Positions 16,918 through 25,623 of a stretch of 64,000 nucleotides of DNA are shown here, one piece after another (position 1 is the stretch's first letter; each line of letters opens with the position of its first letter). A program made the translations under genes and the position numbers. Under the pieces are notes generated by a model. It had not been told where the DNA came from. It saw nothing but the letters and a program-made list of their open reading frames with translations, and ran no database searches. This DNA is from JABDPF01 sp036351055 (GTDB taxonomy: Bacteria; Pseudomonadota; Gammaproteobacteria; Xanthomonadales; SZUA-36), in assembly GCA_036351055.1 (NCBI GenBank), contig JAZBOH010000147.1, positions 3,149 through 67,148 of the forward strand. The letters run 5' to 3'.

Positions 16918-17664
16918 ATGCGAATACCTTTACTGATCTATTGCCTGTTTTTCCTCGGTTCCGCCCAGGGCCAGGAACTCACCGCGCGTGACCTGGTCGA
17001 GAAGACAATGGACCATTGGCGCGGCCTGACTTCCTACGCCGAGATGACCATGACCATCCACCGCGCGGACTGGGAACGTTCGATGACGATGAAGTCCTGG
17101 AGCAAGGGCGACAAGATCTCCCTGGTGCGGATTATCGAACCCAAAAAGGACGCGGGCAACGGAACCCTGCTCAACGACAGCAACATGTGGACCTACACCC
17201 CCCGGATCAACCGCATCATCAAGGTGCCGTCCTCCATGATGTCGCAAAGCTGGATGGGCAGTGATTTTTCAAACAAGGACATCGCCAAGTCCACCGAAAT
17301 CATCAGCCAGTATGAGCACGAACTCACGGCGACCGAGGAAAAAGACGGCCACGTGTTCTACACCGTTTCCTCGGTACCGCATGAAGATGCCGCTGTAGTC
17401 TGGGGCAAAGAAGTGCTTGTCGTCCGCGACGATTATGTGTTGATAGAGCAGCAATTCTGGGACCAGGATGGCGTTCTGGTAAAAAAACTGGAAACACTGG
17501 AGGTCGAAGAAATGGGCGGCCGTGCGGTGGCAAGGGTCATGCAGATGGGCAAGGTTGACGAACCAGGTGAGTGGACCCGTCTGACCACAGAAAAAATCGA
17601 GTTCGACCTCGAACTGTCCGACCAGATGTTCACCCTGTCCAACCTGAGGAACCCGCGCCAGTGA
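16918..17664 (+). CDS. LolA-like periplasmic outer-membrane lipoprotein-sorting protein
   Basis: A 248-residue exported protein. Residues 1-18 form a signal peptide (RIPLLIYCLFFLGSAQG) without a lipobox. The mature part resembles the LolA-like family annotated as outer-membrane lipoprotein-sorting protein (PF17131 type), with MTMTIHRADWERSMTMKSW, the conserved NDSNMWTYTPRINRIIKVP, and MMSQSWMGSDFSNKDI. Family members have a half-barrel fold suited to carrying lipid or acyl chains. The ATG at 16918 has AGAGG eight bases upstream. It is the first gene of a five-gene operon and its stop overlaps the GTG start of the next gene. It is distinct from the housekeeping LolA, and its cargo is unknown. 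Confidence 0.85.
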   Translation: MRIPLLIYCLFFLGSAQGQELTARDLVEKTMDHWRGLTSYAEMTMTIHRADWERSMTMKSWSKGDKISLVRIIEPKKDAGNGTLLNDSNMWTYTPRINRIIKVPSSMMSQSWMGSDFSNKDIAKSTEIISQYEHELTATEEKDGHVFYTVSSVPHEDAAVVWGKEVLVVRDDYVLIEQQFWDQDGVLVKKLETLEVEEMGGRAVARVMQMGKVDEPGEWTRLTTEKIEFDLELSDQMFTLSNLRNPRQ

Positions 17665-18890
17665 CCCTGAGTTTGCGCATGGCCTGGCGGAACCTGTGGC
17701 GCCATAGCCGGCGCACCTGGCTGACGGCGACGGCCATGGTTTTTTCCAACGTGCTGTTGGTGTTCATGATTTCCCTGCAGTTCGGCTCCTACGAAATGAT
17801 GATCAACAACACGCTGCAGGCCTTCAGCGGCCACATCCAGGTGCAGGCCGAAGGCTTTAACAACAACCCGAAAATGCGCAGCAGCATCCCGGATGTATTC
17901 AACCTGGCCGGACAAATCCGAACAGCGATGCCGGATGCAGCCGTGGCGGCTCGAGCCAGCGGATTTGCGCTCGCTTCCAGTGAGGAGCGTTCCTTTGGCA
18001 TCCAGGTCATCGGCGTGCAACCGGCTTTCGAAGCCCGGGTCTCGACCATCCCCGGCCTGGTCAGGCAGGGCCGCTTCCTGGACGATCCGGCGGCAGCCGA
18101 AATCGTCGTCGGCTCGATCATGGCGCGCAACCTCAAAGTGGGCACCGGGGATGAGATCACCCTGCTCGGCAGCGGCCGGGACGGATCCTTTGCGGCCGGC
18201 GTGGTGACCGTGGTGGGCATTTTCGAGTCCGGCATGGCGGACATGGACCGCAGCTTCGCCGAGATCCCCCTGGGCTATTTTCAGGAGACTTTTTTCATGC
18301 AGGGCCACGGCCACAACATCGTGGTTTCGCTGGCTGGCCTTGAGCGGGTTCCAGCCGCTGTCACGGCCCTTGAACCCGTGATTGCCGGCCAGGAAGGCCT
18401 TGCCTTACTCGACTGGGATGCGCTCAACCCGGGGTTGAAACAGGCCATACAGGCCGATATGTCGAGCGCCTGGCTGATGTACGGGGTATTGATCGTACTG
18501 GTCGCCTTCAGCGTATTGAACACGCAGTTGATGTCGGTGATGGAGCGCACGCGGGAGTTCGGTGTCATCTCGGCGCTCGGCGTCAGACCACGCAAACTGG
18601 CCTCCCTGGTGATGCTGGAGACCGCCCTGATGGCACTGATTGGGCTCGCCATCGGCGTGTTCCTGGGCTGGCTGCTCACCCTCTACTTCCAGACGGCGGG
18701 TTTCAGCTACCCGGGCATGGAAGAAGCCGCCGCCCGCTTCAACCTGCCGGGCAAAATGTACCCGAGCGTGACACCGCTTTCGATCCTGCTCGGCCCCCTG
18801 GTCGTATTCCTGTTCTGCCTCCTGGCAGCCGTCTACCCGGCCCTGCGCCTGTACCGCCTGCAGCCGGTTGAAGCCATGAGGGCGTTGTGA
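17661..18890 (+). CDS. ABC transporter permease, FtsX/LolC type (first of pair)
   Basis: A 409-residue inner-membrane permease with the MacB/LolC plan: one helix at about residues 18-40, a large periplasmic domain to about 270, then three helices near the C terminus (MYGVLIVLVAFSVLNTQ, ALMALIGLAIGVFLGWLL and LLGPLVVFLFCLLAAVYP). The N-terminal MAWRNLWRHSRRTW and the RTREFGVISALGVRP coupling loop are typical. The GTG at 17661 overlaps the previous stop (GTGA). It probably forms a heterodimer with the next gene's product and is powered by the ATPase at 20152. The substrate is unknown. Confidence 0.88.
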   Translation: MTLSLRMAWRNLWRHSRRTWLTATAMVFSNVLLVFMISLQFGSYEMMINNTLQAFSGHIQVQAEGFNNNPKMRSSIPDVFNLAGQIRTAMPDAAVAARASGFALASSEERSFGIQVIGVQPAFEARVSTIPGLVRQGRFLDDPAAAEIVVGSIMARNLKVGTGDEITLLGSGRDGSFAAGVVTVVGIFESGMADMDRSFAEIPLGYFQETFFMQGHGHNIVVSLAGLERVPAAVTALEPVIAGQEGLALLDWDALNPGLKQAIQADMSSAWLMYGVLIVLVAFSVLNTQLMSVMERTREFGVISALGVRPRKLASLVMLETALMALIGLAIGVFLGWLLTLYFQTAGFSYPGMEEAAARFNLPGKMYPSVTPLSILLGPLVVFLFCLLAAVYPALRLYRLQPVEAMRAL

Positions 18891-20128
18891 TGGCCGGAAC
18901 ACTACCCATCGCCGCACTGTCCCGCCTTGCCTGGCGCAACCTGTGGCGCAATTACCGGCGCACCCTGATCATGTTGCTCGCCATTTCGGTCGGTGTCTGG
19001 GCCATGATCTTCATGACCGCGCTGATGCGCGGCATGGTGGATCAAATGGTGGAAGACGGCATCGACGCCCTGCCCGGTTACGTGCAGGTGCACCACCCCC
19101 TGTTCCGCGACGACCCCAGCATCGAAAACAGTATCCCGGAGCCCGCCGGGTCCTTTGCCGCGGCGTTGCAGTCGCCCGAAATAAGAGGCTGGACATCGCG
19201 CGTGCGGGTTCCTGCAATGATCTCCAGCGAACGGGACAACCGGGGAGTCACCTTGCTGGGTGTCGACCCCGCTGGAGAGCTCGCGGTCGGGTTTGACCCG
19301 GAGAGCATCGTCGAAGGGCGCTGGCTGGATGGCCCGGGTGACACCGGCATGGTGGTCGGCCGCAAGCTGCTCGAACGCCTGGAAACCGAACTCGGCAAGC
19401 GGGTGGTGGTGATGAGCCAGGACCCGGAAAACAACATCGCGGACCGCGGCTTCCGTATCGTGGGCGTGTATCGTGGCAAGCTGGCCGCAGTGGAAGAAAA
19501 CTTCATCTATGCCGGACGCTCCACCGTGCAGGACATGCTCGGGCTGAACGGCCAGGTATCCGAGATCGCGGTGACCGGAACGGACTACCGGAATGTCTCG
19601 GACCTCAAGGCGCGAGTGACAGAGGCCGCCGGCGCGGACCGGCAGGTACTGGCCTGGGACGAACTGGACAGCTACCTGGGCACGATGCTCGGCGTCATGG
19701 ACGGTTTCGTACTGATCTGGATCGTCGTGATTTTCCTGGCCCTGAGCTTCGGCCTGGTCAATACCCTGATGATGGCCGTATTCGAACGCATCCGCGAATT
19801 CGGCCTGATGCAGGCACTGGGTATGAAGCCAGCGTCGATCCTCTACCAGGTATTGCTGGAATCCCTGATGCTCCTGGCCCTGGGCCTGTTGCTTGGCAAC
19901 GCACTGGCCGTGCTGAGCATCTTGCCCCTGCGCGATGGCTGGGACCTGGCTGCCGTGGCCGAGGGCATGGAAATGTTCGGCGCCTCGGCCGTGCTCTACC
20001 CGGCCCTGAAAACCAACGACATGGTGCTGGCGAACGTGGTAGTTGTCGTGCTCGGTGTTCTGACCAGCCTGCTGCCCGCCTGGCGAGCGTCCCGCTATCG
20101 CCCGGTAGAAGCGATTGCCAAGTCCTGA
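18890..20128 (+). CDS. ABC transporter permease, FtsX/LolE type (second of pair)
   Basis: A 412-residue permease paralogous to its upstream neighbour: ALSRLAWRNLWRNYRRT at the N terminus, a helix at about 26-45, a periplasmic domain, and three C-terminal helices including LIWIVVIFLALSFGLVNT. The coupling loop is RIREFGLMQALGMKP, and the end is SRYRPVEAIAKS. The ATG at 18890 overlaps the stop of the first permease (TGATG). Two different permeases with one ATPase is the LolC-LolE-LolD arrangement, whereas MacB fuses all in one chain. Housekeeping lolCDE is normally elsewhere, so this is probably an additional system. Confidence 0.88.
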   Translation: MAGTLPIAALSRLAWRNLWRNYRRTLIMLLAISVGVWAMIFMTALMRGMVDQMVEDGIDALPGYVQVHHPLFRDDPSIENSIPEPAGSFAAALQSPEIRGWTSRVRVPAMISSERDNRGVTLLGVDPAGELAVGFDPESIVEGRWLDGPGDTGMVVGRKLLERLETELGKRVVVMSQDPENNIADRGFRIVGVYRGKLAAVEENFIYAGRSTVQDMLGLNGQVSEIAVTGTDYRNVSDLKARVTEAAGADRQVLAWDELDSYLGTMLGVMDGFVLIWIVVIFLALSFGLVNTLMMAVFERIREFGLMQALGMKPASILYQVLLESLMLLALGLLLGNALAVLSILPLRDGWDLAAVAEGMEMFGASAVLYPALKTNDMVLANVVVVVLGVLTSLLPAWRASRYRPVEAIAKS

Positions 20129-20151
20129 AACCAACAACAGGGAACTACAAG

Positions 20152-20850
20152 ATGGCTGAAATCAAGTGTCGCAATTTGTGCAAAACCTACCGCCAGGGCG
20201 ACGCCGAGGTCCACGCGCTCGACCAGGTGACGCTGGACATCGAGCCCGGGTCGCTGATCTGCCTGTCGGGGCCGTCCGGCTCGGGGAAAACCACCCTGCT
20301 CAACGCCATCGGCGGACTGGATGAGCTCGACAGTGGGGAAATCAGCATCGACGGCGACCGCGTCGACCTGCTCGGCAAGGGCCCGCTGGCCGACCTCAGG
20401 CTGCACCATATCGGTTTTGTATTCCAGGCCTATAACCTCATCCCGGTGCTCTCGGCCCGTGAGAACGTGGAGTTCGTCATGCAGGTCCAGGGCGTGGCGG
20501 CAAAAGAGCGCAGGCAAAAAGCCATGGACATCCTCAGGGAAGTAGGGCTGGAAGGCATGGAGCACCGCCGTCCCGCCGAGCTGTCCGGTGGACAGCAACA
20601 ACGCGTCGCCGTGGCCCGCGCCATCGTCAGCCAACCCAGGCTGGTCCTGGCGGATGAACCCACCGCCAACCTGGACTCGACCTCGGCGAAGCAACTGATG
20701 GAACTGTTCCGAACGCTGAACGAACACCATGGGGTCACCTTTCTGATCGCGACCCATGACGAACGCGTGATGCGCTATGCCCGGCGCCTGATCCGGATGC
20801 AGGACGGCAAAGTCATCGCCGACGAACGACAAGCCCGCATGGACGGATGA
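20152..20850 (+). CDS. ABC transporter ATP-binding protein, LolD/MacB type
   Basis: A 232-residue ATPase with Walker A GPSGSGKTT (residues 40-48), Q-loop FVFQAYNLIP, signature LSGGQQQR (144-151), Walker B LVLADEPTANLD and switch histidine 202. The SARENVEFVM segment after the Q-loop is the region that in LolD docks to the permease coupling helices. It has no membrane segment. It follows the two permeases by 23 bases and overlaps the start of the outer-membrane barrel gene by four, so ATPase and barrel are translationally coupled. Confidence 0.92.
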   Translation: MAEIKCRNLCKTYRQGDAEVHALDQVTLDIEPGSLICLSGPSGSGKTTLLNAIGGLDELDSGEISIDGDRVDLLGKGPLADLRLHHIGFVFQAYNLIPVLSARENVEFVMQVQGVAAKERRQKAMDILREVGLEGMEHRRPAELSGGQQQRVAVARAIVSQPRLVLADEPTANLDSTSAKQLMELFRTLNEHHGVTFLIATHDERVMRYARRLIRMQDGKVIADERQARMDG

Positions 20851-22109
20851 AACGAACGGCCTTACTCCTGCTCGCCATGGGCTGGGTCCTGGCCGCCCAG
20901 GCGCAGTCAACGGATTCCGCTTGGGATTTCAGCGGCCACAGCAAGTTCCGGCTCAACTATTACACCTACCCGGACGACAGTGTCTTCGCGGACGCGCTCG
21001 GTTCGTCCGCCCTGGATTCCGGTGCCGACGCCCGCATCAAGCTCTCCTGGCAACAGGACCACTGGGACTTCAAAGCGGATTATCAGCTCATCGGCATCTA
21101 CGCGGATACGCTGGAACTGGCAGAACAGTTGCCCGCCGCGTTCTGGCCAGCCGGCGGGGTTATCAGCGACGAGCGCCGCTGGTTCGACCTGACCCGGGAC
21201 CTGGCGGAAAGCAGCCAGGGTGTCCTGCTGCACCGCCTGGACCGGCTCAGCCTTGCTTACACCACGGAGCACACCGTGTGGCGCTTTGGCCGCCAGGCGA
21301 TCAGCTGGGGCAACGGCATGGTGTTCAGCCCGATGGATATCTTCAACCCCTTCGACCCGTCTGCCGTCGACAAGGAGTACAAAACCGGCGATGACATGCT
21401 CTACGGGCAATACCTGTTCAACAACGGCAGCGATATGCAGGGCGTGGCCGTGGTGCGGCGGAATCCGTTGACAGGAGACGTGGACAAGGACCAGTCTTCG
21501 CTGGCAATCAAGTACCACGGCTTTGTCGGCATGAATGAGTTCGACCTGCTGGTAGCGGAACATTACGCCGACCCGGTCATTGGCGCAGGCGGAACCCTGA
21601 GCCTCGGTGGGACCGTGGTGCGCGGGGACCTGACCTGGACCCGCACCGACCGGGATGATGTTTTCTCGGCCGTAAGCAGCATCAGTTATTCCTGGACATG
21701 GGGCGGCAAAAACGTCAGCGGCCTGCTGGAGTACTACTACAACGGTTTCGGCCAGCGCCACTCTGACTACTCGGGACAGTCACTGCTGCAAAACCCCGAC
21801 CTGTTGCGGCGCATTGAACGTGGCGAGCTTTTTACCCTGGCGCGGCACTATGTTGCGGCGTCGGCCATGGTCGAAATCACCCCGCTTTTCCTGCTCACCC
21901 CGAACCTTTTTATCAACCTGGAAGACCCGTCGGCCCTGCTGCAGGTCGTGGCCCAGTACGACTGGAAACAGAACCTGCAACTGCTTGGCGCGCTGAATAT
22001 CCCGCTGGGCGCCTCCGGCACGGAGTATGGTGGAATCGAGGCGCCGGCGGACGGGCGGTATTTTTCGTCCGGGCCGGGGCTGTTTGCCCAACTGGCCTGG
22101 TATTTCTAG
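20847..22109 (+). CDS. Outer-membrane beta-barrel protein of the Lol-like operon
   Basis: A 420-residue protein with an N-terminal signal peptide (KRTALLLLAMGWVLAAQAQ), alternating amphipathic strands rich in Tyr, Trp and Asp throughout, and a C-terminal Phe (LFAQLAWYF), the usual signal for BAM-dependent insertion. No named family is recognised with confidence; the pattern VWRFGRQAISWGNGMVFSPMDIFNPFDP resembles DUF1302/alginate-export-like barrels. It is translationally coupled to the ATPase gene and ends the operon. The inference is that it receives or releases what the permeases and the LolA-like carrier move. Confidence 0.8.
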   Translation: MKRTALLLLAMGWVLAAQAQSTDSAWDFSGHSKFRLNYYTYPDDSVFADALGSSALDSGADARIKLSWQQDHWDFKADYQLIGIYADTLELAEQLPAAFWPAGGVISDERRWFDLTRDLAESSQGVLLHRLDRLSLAYTTEHTVWRFGRQAISWGNGMVFSPMDIFNPFDPSAVDKEYKTGDDMLYGQYLFNNGSDMQGVAVVRRNPLTGDVDKDQSSLAIKYHGFVGMNEFDLLVAEHYADPVIGAGGTLSLGGTVVRGDLTWTRTDRDDVFSAVSSISYSWTWGGKNVSGLLEYYYNGFGQRHSDYSGQSLLQNPDLLRRIERGELFTLARHYVAASAMVEITPLFLLTPNLFINLEDPSALLQVVAQYDWKQNLQLLGALNIPLGASGTEYGGIEAPADGRYFSSGPGLFAQLAWYF

Positions 22110-22122
22110 GGTCTCGCCTCGC

Positions 22123-23640
22123 TCAGCTTTCACCCGCCTGCGCGTGCCCGTGGTGCGTTTGCGACAGGCGTTTCATCAGCGGTAAAACGGCAATGGCGAT
22201 CGCGGTGCAGACCAGGGCGGCGATGCCCAGCTTGTTGAACAGGCTGGTGTATATCGGCAGGGACTCGAGCGGGTTGCTGATGTCGCGCGGCACACTGGCG
22301 AAAGAAGCAACCAGGCCACCGAGGTATTGTGAGACGCCGGAGGCGACAAAGTAGGCGCCCATCATGAAGCCCCCCATGCGCGCAGGAACATAGCGGGCGA
22401 CCATGGCCAGGCCAAGCGCGCTGACCAGCAATTCGCCGAGGGAAATTGCACCGTAGCCCCACACCATCAGCCACGAGGAAACCCGGCCCTGCTCATCGGC
22501 GAAGTGGCCTGACGCGCCGTAGATGAAAAAGCCGAGCGCGACGAGCGAGAAGCCCAGCACGAACTTGGCGGCGATGGAGATATCCTTGCCTGCATTTCCG
22601 GCACGCGTATAGGTCCAGGCCAACACCGGGCTGAGGATGAAGATCCAGATCGGGTTGAACGCCTGGAACTGTGCCGGTGACCAGTCCCACAGGTGCACGC
22701 CGAAAACGGCAAAGGACGGGTCAACGTTGCGCAGCGCGAAAAGCGCCAGGGAGGTCGACATCTGCTGGTAGAAAATGAAATAAAACACCGACTGCACGGT
22801 CAGCACCAGGGCGGCTATCAGGCCGGCGCGTTCATTGCGTTGCCCGGTACCTATCAGGTAGGCAAAAATGCCGATCACGGCCACCCCCGCGAGATAGACA
22901 AAGGCGCGGGCGACCCCCTGGTGCTCCAGGATGTAGGCGGATGCAAACACGGCCACGACGCTGCCGGCCAGCACGGCGCCCAGCTTGCCCCAGTTCAGAG
23001 GCTGCTCGTCGGGCTCGGAACCGATGTGGCGCATGTAACGGCGCATCAGCCAGTAGTTGGCCAGGCCCAGCAGCAGACCGACCGCGCACACCGCGAAGGC
23101 GACATGCCAGCCGAGGGCGTTCCCGTAGTGTTCGTTGACGTAGTCCTTCAGCCACGGGGTCAATAGCTGGGAAATCATCGCGCCCAGGTTGACCGCCATG
23201 TAATAAATGGTGAACGCACTGTCGATCCTGGAGTCATCGCCCTCGTAGATCTTGCGCACCAGGTTGCCGACGTTGGCCTTGAACAGGCCATTTCCCACCA
23301 CGATGACCCCCAGCGCGCAAAACAGGAACCAGATGCTCTGACCCGGTACGACCATCAGGCCGTAGCCGATGGACAGGACCGTTGCGCCCAGCAACATGGT
23401 GCGCCGCGTACCGAGGACCTTGTCGCCGATCCAGCCGCCGATGGCCGGCGCCACGTAGATCAATGCCGCCGCGGCGCCCCATACCAGCGTGGCGCGCTCG
23501 TCCGGGAAACCCAGCCGCTGCACCATGTAATACACGATGAGGGCCTGCATCCCGTAAAAGCCGAAGCGCTCCCACATTTCGATAAGGAATATCGTGGAAA
23601 ATGCGCGGTTTTGCGATTGGGTCGTGGTCCTGGTTTCCAT
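22123..23640 (-). CDS. Proton-dependent oligopeptide transporter (POT/PTR2 family)
   Basis: A 505-residue inner-membrane symporter with about 14 predicted helices. The proton-coupling motif of the family appears as EMWERFGFYGMQ (canonical ExxERFxYYG) in the first helix, and the second signature region GWIGDKVLGTRRTMLLG follows. It most likely imports di- or tripeptides with protons, like the Dtp proteins. ATG 23640 is chosen because GGAAAG lies close upstream; a TTG five codons earlier is less likely. It stops 13 bases from the convergent barrel gene. Confidence 0.92.
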   Translation of the reverse strand: METRTTTQSQNRAFSTIFLIEMWERFGFYGMQALIVYYMVQRLGFPDERATLVWGAAAALIYVAPAIGGWIGDKVLGTRRTMLLGATVLSIGYGLMVVPGQSIWFLFCALGVIVVGNGLFKANVGNLVRKIYEGDDSRIDSAFTIYYMAVNLGAMISQLLTPWLKDYVNEHYGNALGWHVAFAVCAVGLLLGLANYWLMRRYMRHIGSEPDEQPLNWGKLGAVLAGSVVAVFASAYILEHQGVARAFVYLAGVAVIGIFAYLIGTGQRNERAGLIAALVLTVQSVFYFIFYQQMSTSLALFALRNVDPSFAVFGVHLWDWSPAQFQAFNPIWIFILSPVLAWTYTRAGNAGKDISIAAKFVLGFSLVALGFFIYGASGHFADEQGRVSSWLMVWGYGAISLGELLVSALGLAMVARYVPARMGGFMMGAYFVASGVSQYLGGLVASFASVPRDISNPLESLPIYTSLFNKLGIAALVCTAIAIAVLPLMKRLSQTHHGHAQAGES

Positions 23641-23721
23641 CGGGCTTTCCGTCAATAGGCAAAATCGCCTAAGAATACCGCAATCGGGCGGCAGGTTCAG
23701 GCCGGAAACGGGCTTGCGGGC

Positions 23722-25020
23722 TTAAGTGGTGGGGATCAACAACTCGGAGCCGACGCGAATGGTGTCACCGCGAAGGTCGTTGGCGCGCCGCAGGCTGTAC
23801 AGGCTGACGCGGTAGCGATGGGCAATCTCACCCAGCGTATCGCCACGAATGACCTTGTACTTGACCGGCTGCCGGTTCGCTGCCACCCAGGTGCCGGGCG
23901 GCGGGCTCAGGTAAAAATAGTCCTGTACACCGTCGGCGATGGTGCGTGCGATCTTCTTTTGCCAGGCCGGGTCCCTGAGGCGCTTTTCCTCGGACGGGTT
24001 GCTGATAAAGGCCGTTTCAACCAGGATCGAGGGGACGTCCGGGGATTTCAAGACCATGAAATTGGCGTGCTCGACATGGGATTTGTGCATTTTGCCCATG
24101 CCCCCCAGCGATGAAAACACGCTGTCGGCCACCGCACTGCTCGCTTCCATCGTGGCGCTCTGCGACAGGTCCAGCAGGACCGAGGCCAGCATATCGTCCT
24201 TGTCGCGCAGGCTTACGCCGCCCACCAGGTCGGCGCTGTTCTCGCTGGCGGCCAGCAAGCGGGCGTATTCCGAGCTGGCGCCCTTGCGTGACAATACAAA
24301 AACCGAGCTGCCGGACACGCTGCGTTTGTTGAATGCATCCGCGTGAACGGAAACAAACAGGTCCGCGCGGTGCTGACGCGCCTTTTCGTAACGGTCGCGC
24401 AACGGCACGAAATAGTCACCGGTTCGGGTCAGAACCCCGCGCATGCCCGGACGGGCATCGATTGACTTTTTGAGTTCGCGGGCAATCGCCAGCACCACGT
24501 CCTTTTCCCGGGTGCGGGATTTGCCAATCGCACCGGGGTCTTCCCCGCCATGCCCGGCGTCGATCGCGACCACGATGTCACGGTCTGTTTGCTGCACGTC
24601 GGCCATCTGCTTGACCGGGCGGTTTTTTTGACTGCCCTCGGGGAATAGGTCCACGACCAGGCGGTATCCATACTGCCCCACCGGGTCCAGCATGAAGCTC
24701 TTGATACTGGCTTTGCTGTCGAGGTCGAGTACCACCCGCAGCGTATCCTTTTTCGGCTGCCCGTGGCGAACGCTGTCGATGATGCCGGCGTGATCCTTGC
24801 TCAGGCGCAGGGGGTCCCGAAGTCCGGACTTTTTGAGATCGATGACAACCCGTGGCGGGCTATCCAGGGTGAACAGTTTGTATTCGGCGCGTGTGTCGAG
24901 GTCAAGAACCGCACGGGTTTTGTCGGGGTCGGTCCAGACGCGGAAGCCATTGACGTCCGCGCCCAGGGTGGGAACCGCAAACAATAACAAAGTCCATGCA
25001 ATGACAACACGAAATATCAT
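23722..25020 (-). CDS. amiC: N-acetylmuramoyl-L-alanine amidase with AMIN and LysM domains
   Basis: A periplasmic zinc amidase that cleaves the MurNAc-L-Ala bond during cell separation. After the signal peptide comes an AMIN domain (about residues 25-125, VNGFRVWTDPDKTRAVLDL), then the Amidase_3 domain with IDAGHGGEDPGAIG and VETAFISNPSEEKRL. A LysM domain at the C terminus (YKVIRGDTLGEIAHRYRVS) binds peptidoglycan. The amiB/amiC distinction cannot be settled; LysM plus its position after nnr-tsaE fits the amiB locus of E. coli. ATG 25020 follows GGAGG by 12 bases, a long spacing. The mutL and miaA genes that often follow are absent here. Confidence 0.92.
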   Translation of the reverse strand: MIFRVVIAWTLLLFAVPTLGADVNGFRVWTDPDKTRAVLDLDTRAEYKLFTLDSPPRVVIDLKKSGLRDPLRLSKDHAGIIDSVRHGQPKKDTLRVVLDLDSKASIKSFMLDPVGQYGYRLVVDLFPEGSQKNRPVKQMADVQQTDRDIVVAIDAGHGGEDPGAIGKSRTREKDVVLAIARELKKSIDARPGMRGVLTRTGDYFVPLRDRYEKARQHRADLFVSVHADAFNKRSVSGSSVFVLSRKGASSEYARLLAASENSADLVGGVSLRDKDDMLASVLLDLSQSATMEASSAVADSVFSSLGGMGKMHKSHVEHANFMVLKSPDVPSILVETAFISNPSEEKRLRDPAWQKKIARTIADGVQDYFYLSPPPGTWVAANRQPVKYKVIRGDTLGEIAHRYRVSLYSLRRANDLRGDTIRVGSELLIPTT

Positions 25021-25137
25021 CGGGAAGATCAACCTCCATTGTCGACGTTCCAATAATGAATTGAAAATCGTGAAATTGCAACAGTTTTCTTTACAAAACC
25101 GTTAGATAGCAGCCTTAACTAGAAACTAAGTCTCAAG

Positions 25138-25623
25138 TCAAGAATCAACTTTCCCCGCTAACTTCATGCCTACTGGTGAAAATGCTTTGCAATGTATGAA
25201 TCTTGATTCGTTTGTTTCGCCAAACGACAAGATAAGATCAGGGGGTGGCAGATAGTGTTCGCCACGGTCAGGCCACTCCACCATCAACACGCTGTTGCGG
25301 TCATAAAGGTCCCTGATCGCCAGGTATTCCAGTTCTTCGGGGTCTTCGATGCGGTAGAGGTCCAGGTGCAAAACGGTGATTTCACCCACCTCGTAAGTTT
25401 CCAGCAGACCGTAACTGGGGCTTTTCACATACCCCGGGTATCCCAGCGCATGAATGCAGGCCCGGGCAAACAGGGTTTTTCCGGCCCCGAGGTCTCCCTG
25501 GAGATATATCACGCAGGGCGCTTCCAGGTGGTGGGCAAAACGTCCGGCCAGCGCGGCCGATGCAGCCTCGTCGCGCACTTCTCTTTGCCATTCGGCTACT
25601 TTTGCAGTTTCAATCTTCATCAT
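25138..25623 (-). CDS. tsaE: tRNA threonylcarbamoyladenosine biosynthesis ATPase TsaE
   Basis: TsaE is the ATPase partner of TsaB-TsaD in making t6A at position 37 of ANN-decoding tRNAs. The P-loop GDLGAGKT is at residues 43-50. The switch region VKSPSYGLLETYEV and the HLDLYRIEDPEELEYL and LVEWPDRGEHYLP stretches are characteristic. Length 161 residues. Two ATGs in a row start the gene directly after the nnr stop. The gene pair nnr-tsaE is widely conserved, and amiC follows after 117 bases. Confidence 0.95.
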   Translation of the reverse strand: MMKIETAKVAEWQREVRDEAASAALAGRFAHHLEAPCVIYLQGDLGAGKTLFARACIHALGYPGYVKSPSYGLLETYEVGEITVLHLDLYRIEDPEELEYLAIRDLYDRNSVLMVEWPDRGEHYLPPPDLILSFGETNESRFIHCKAFSPVGMKLAGKVDS

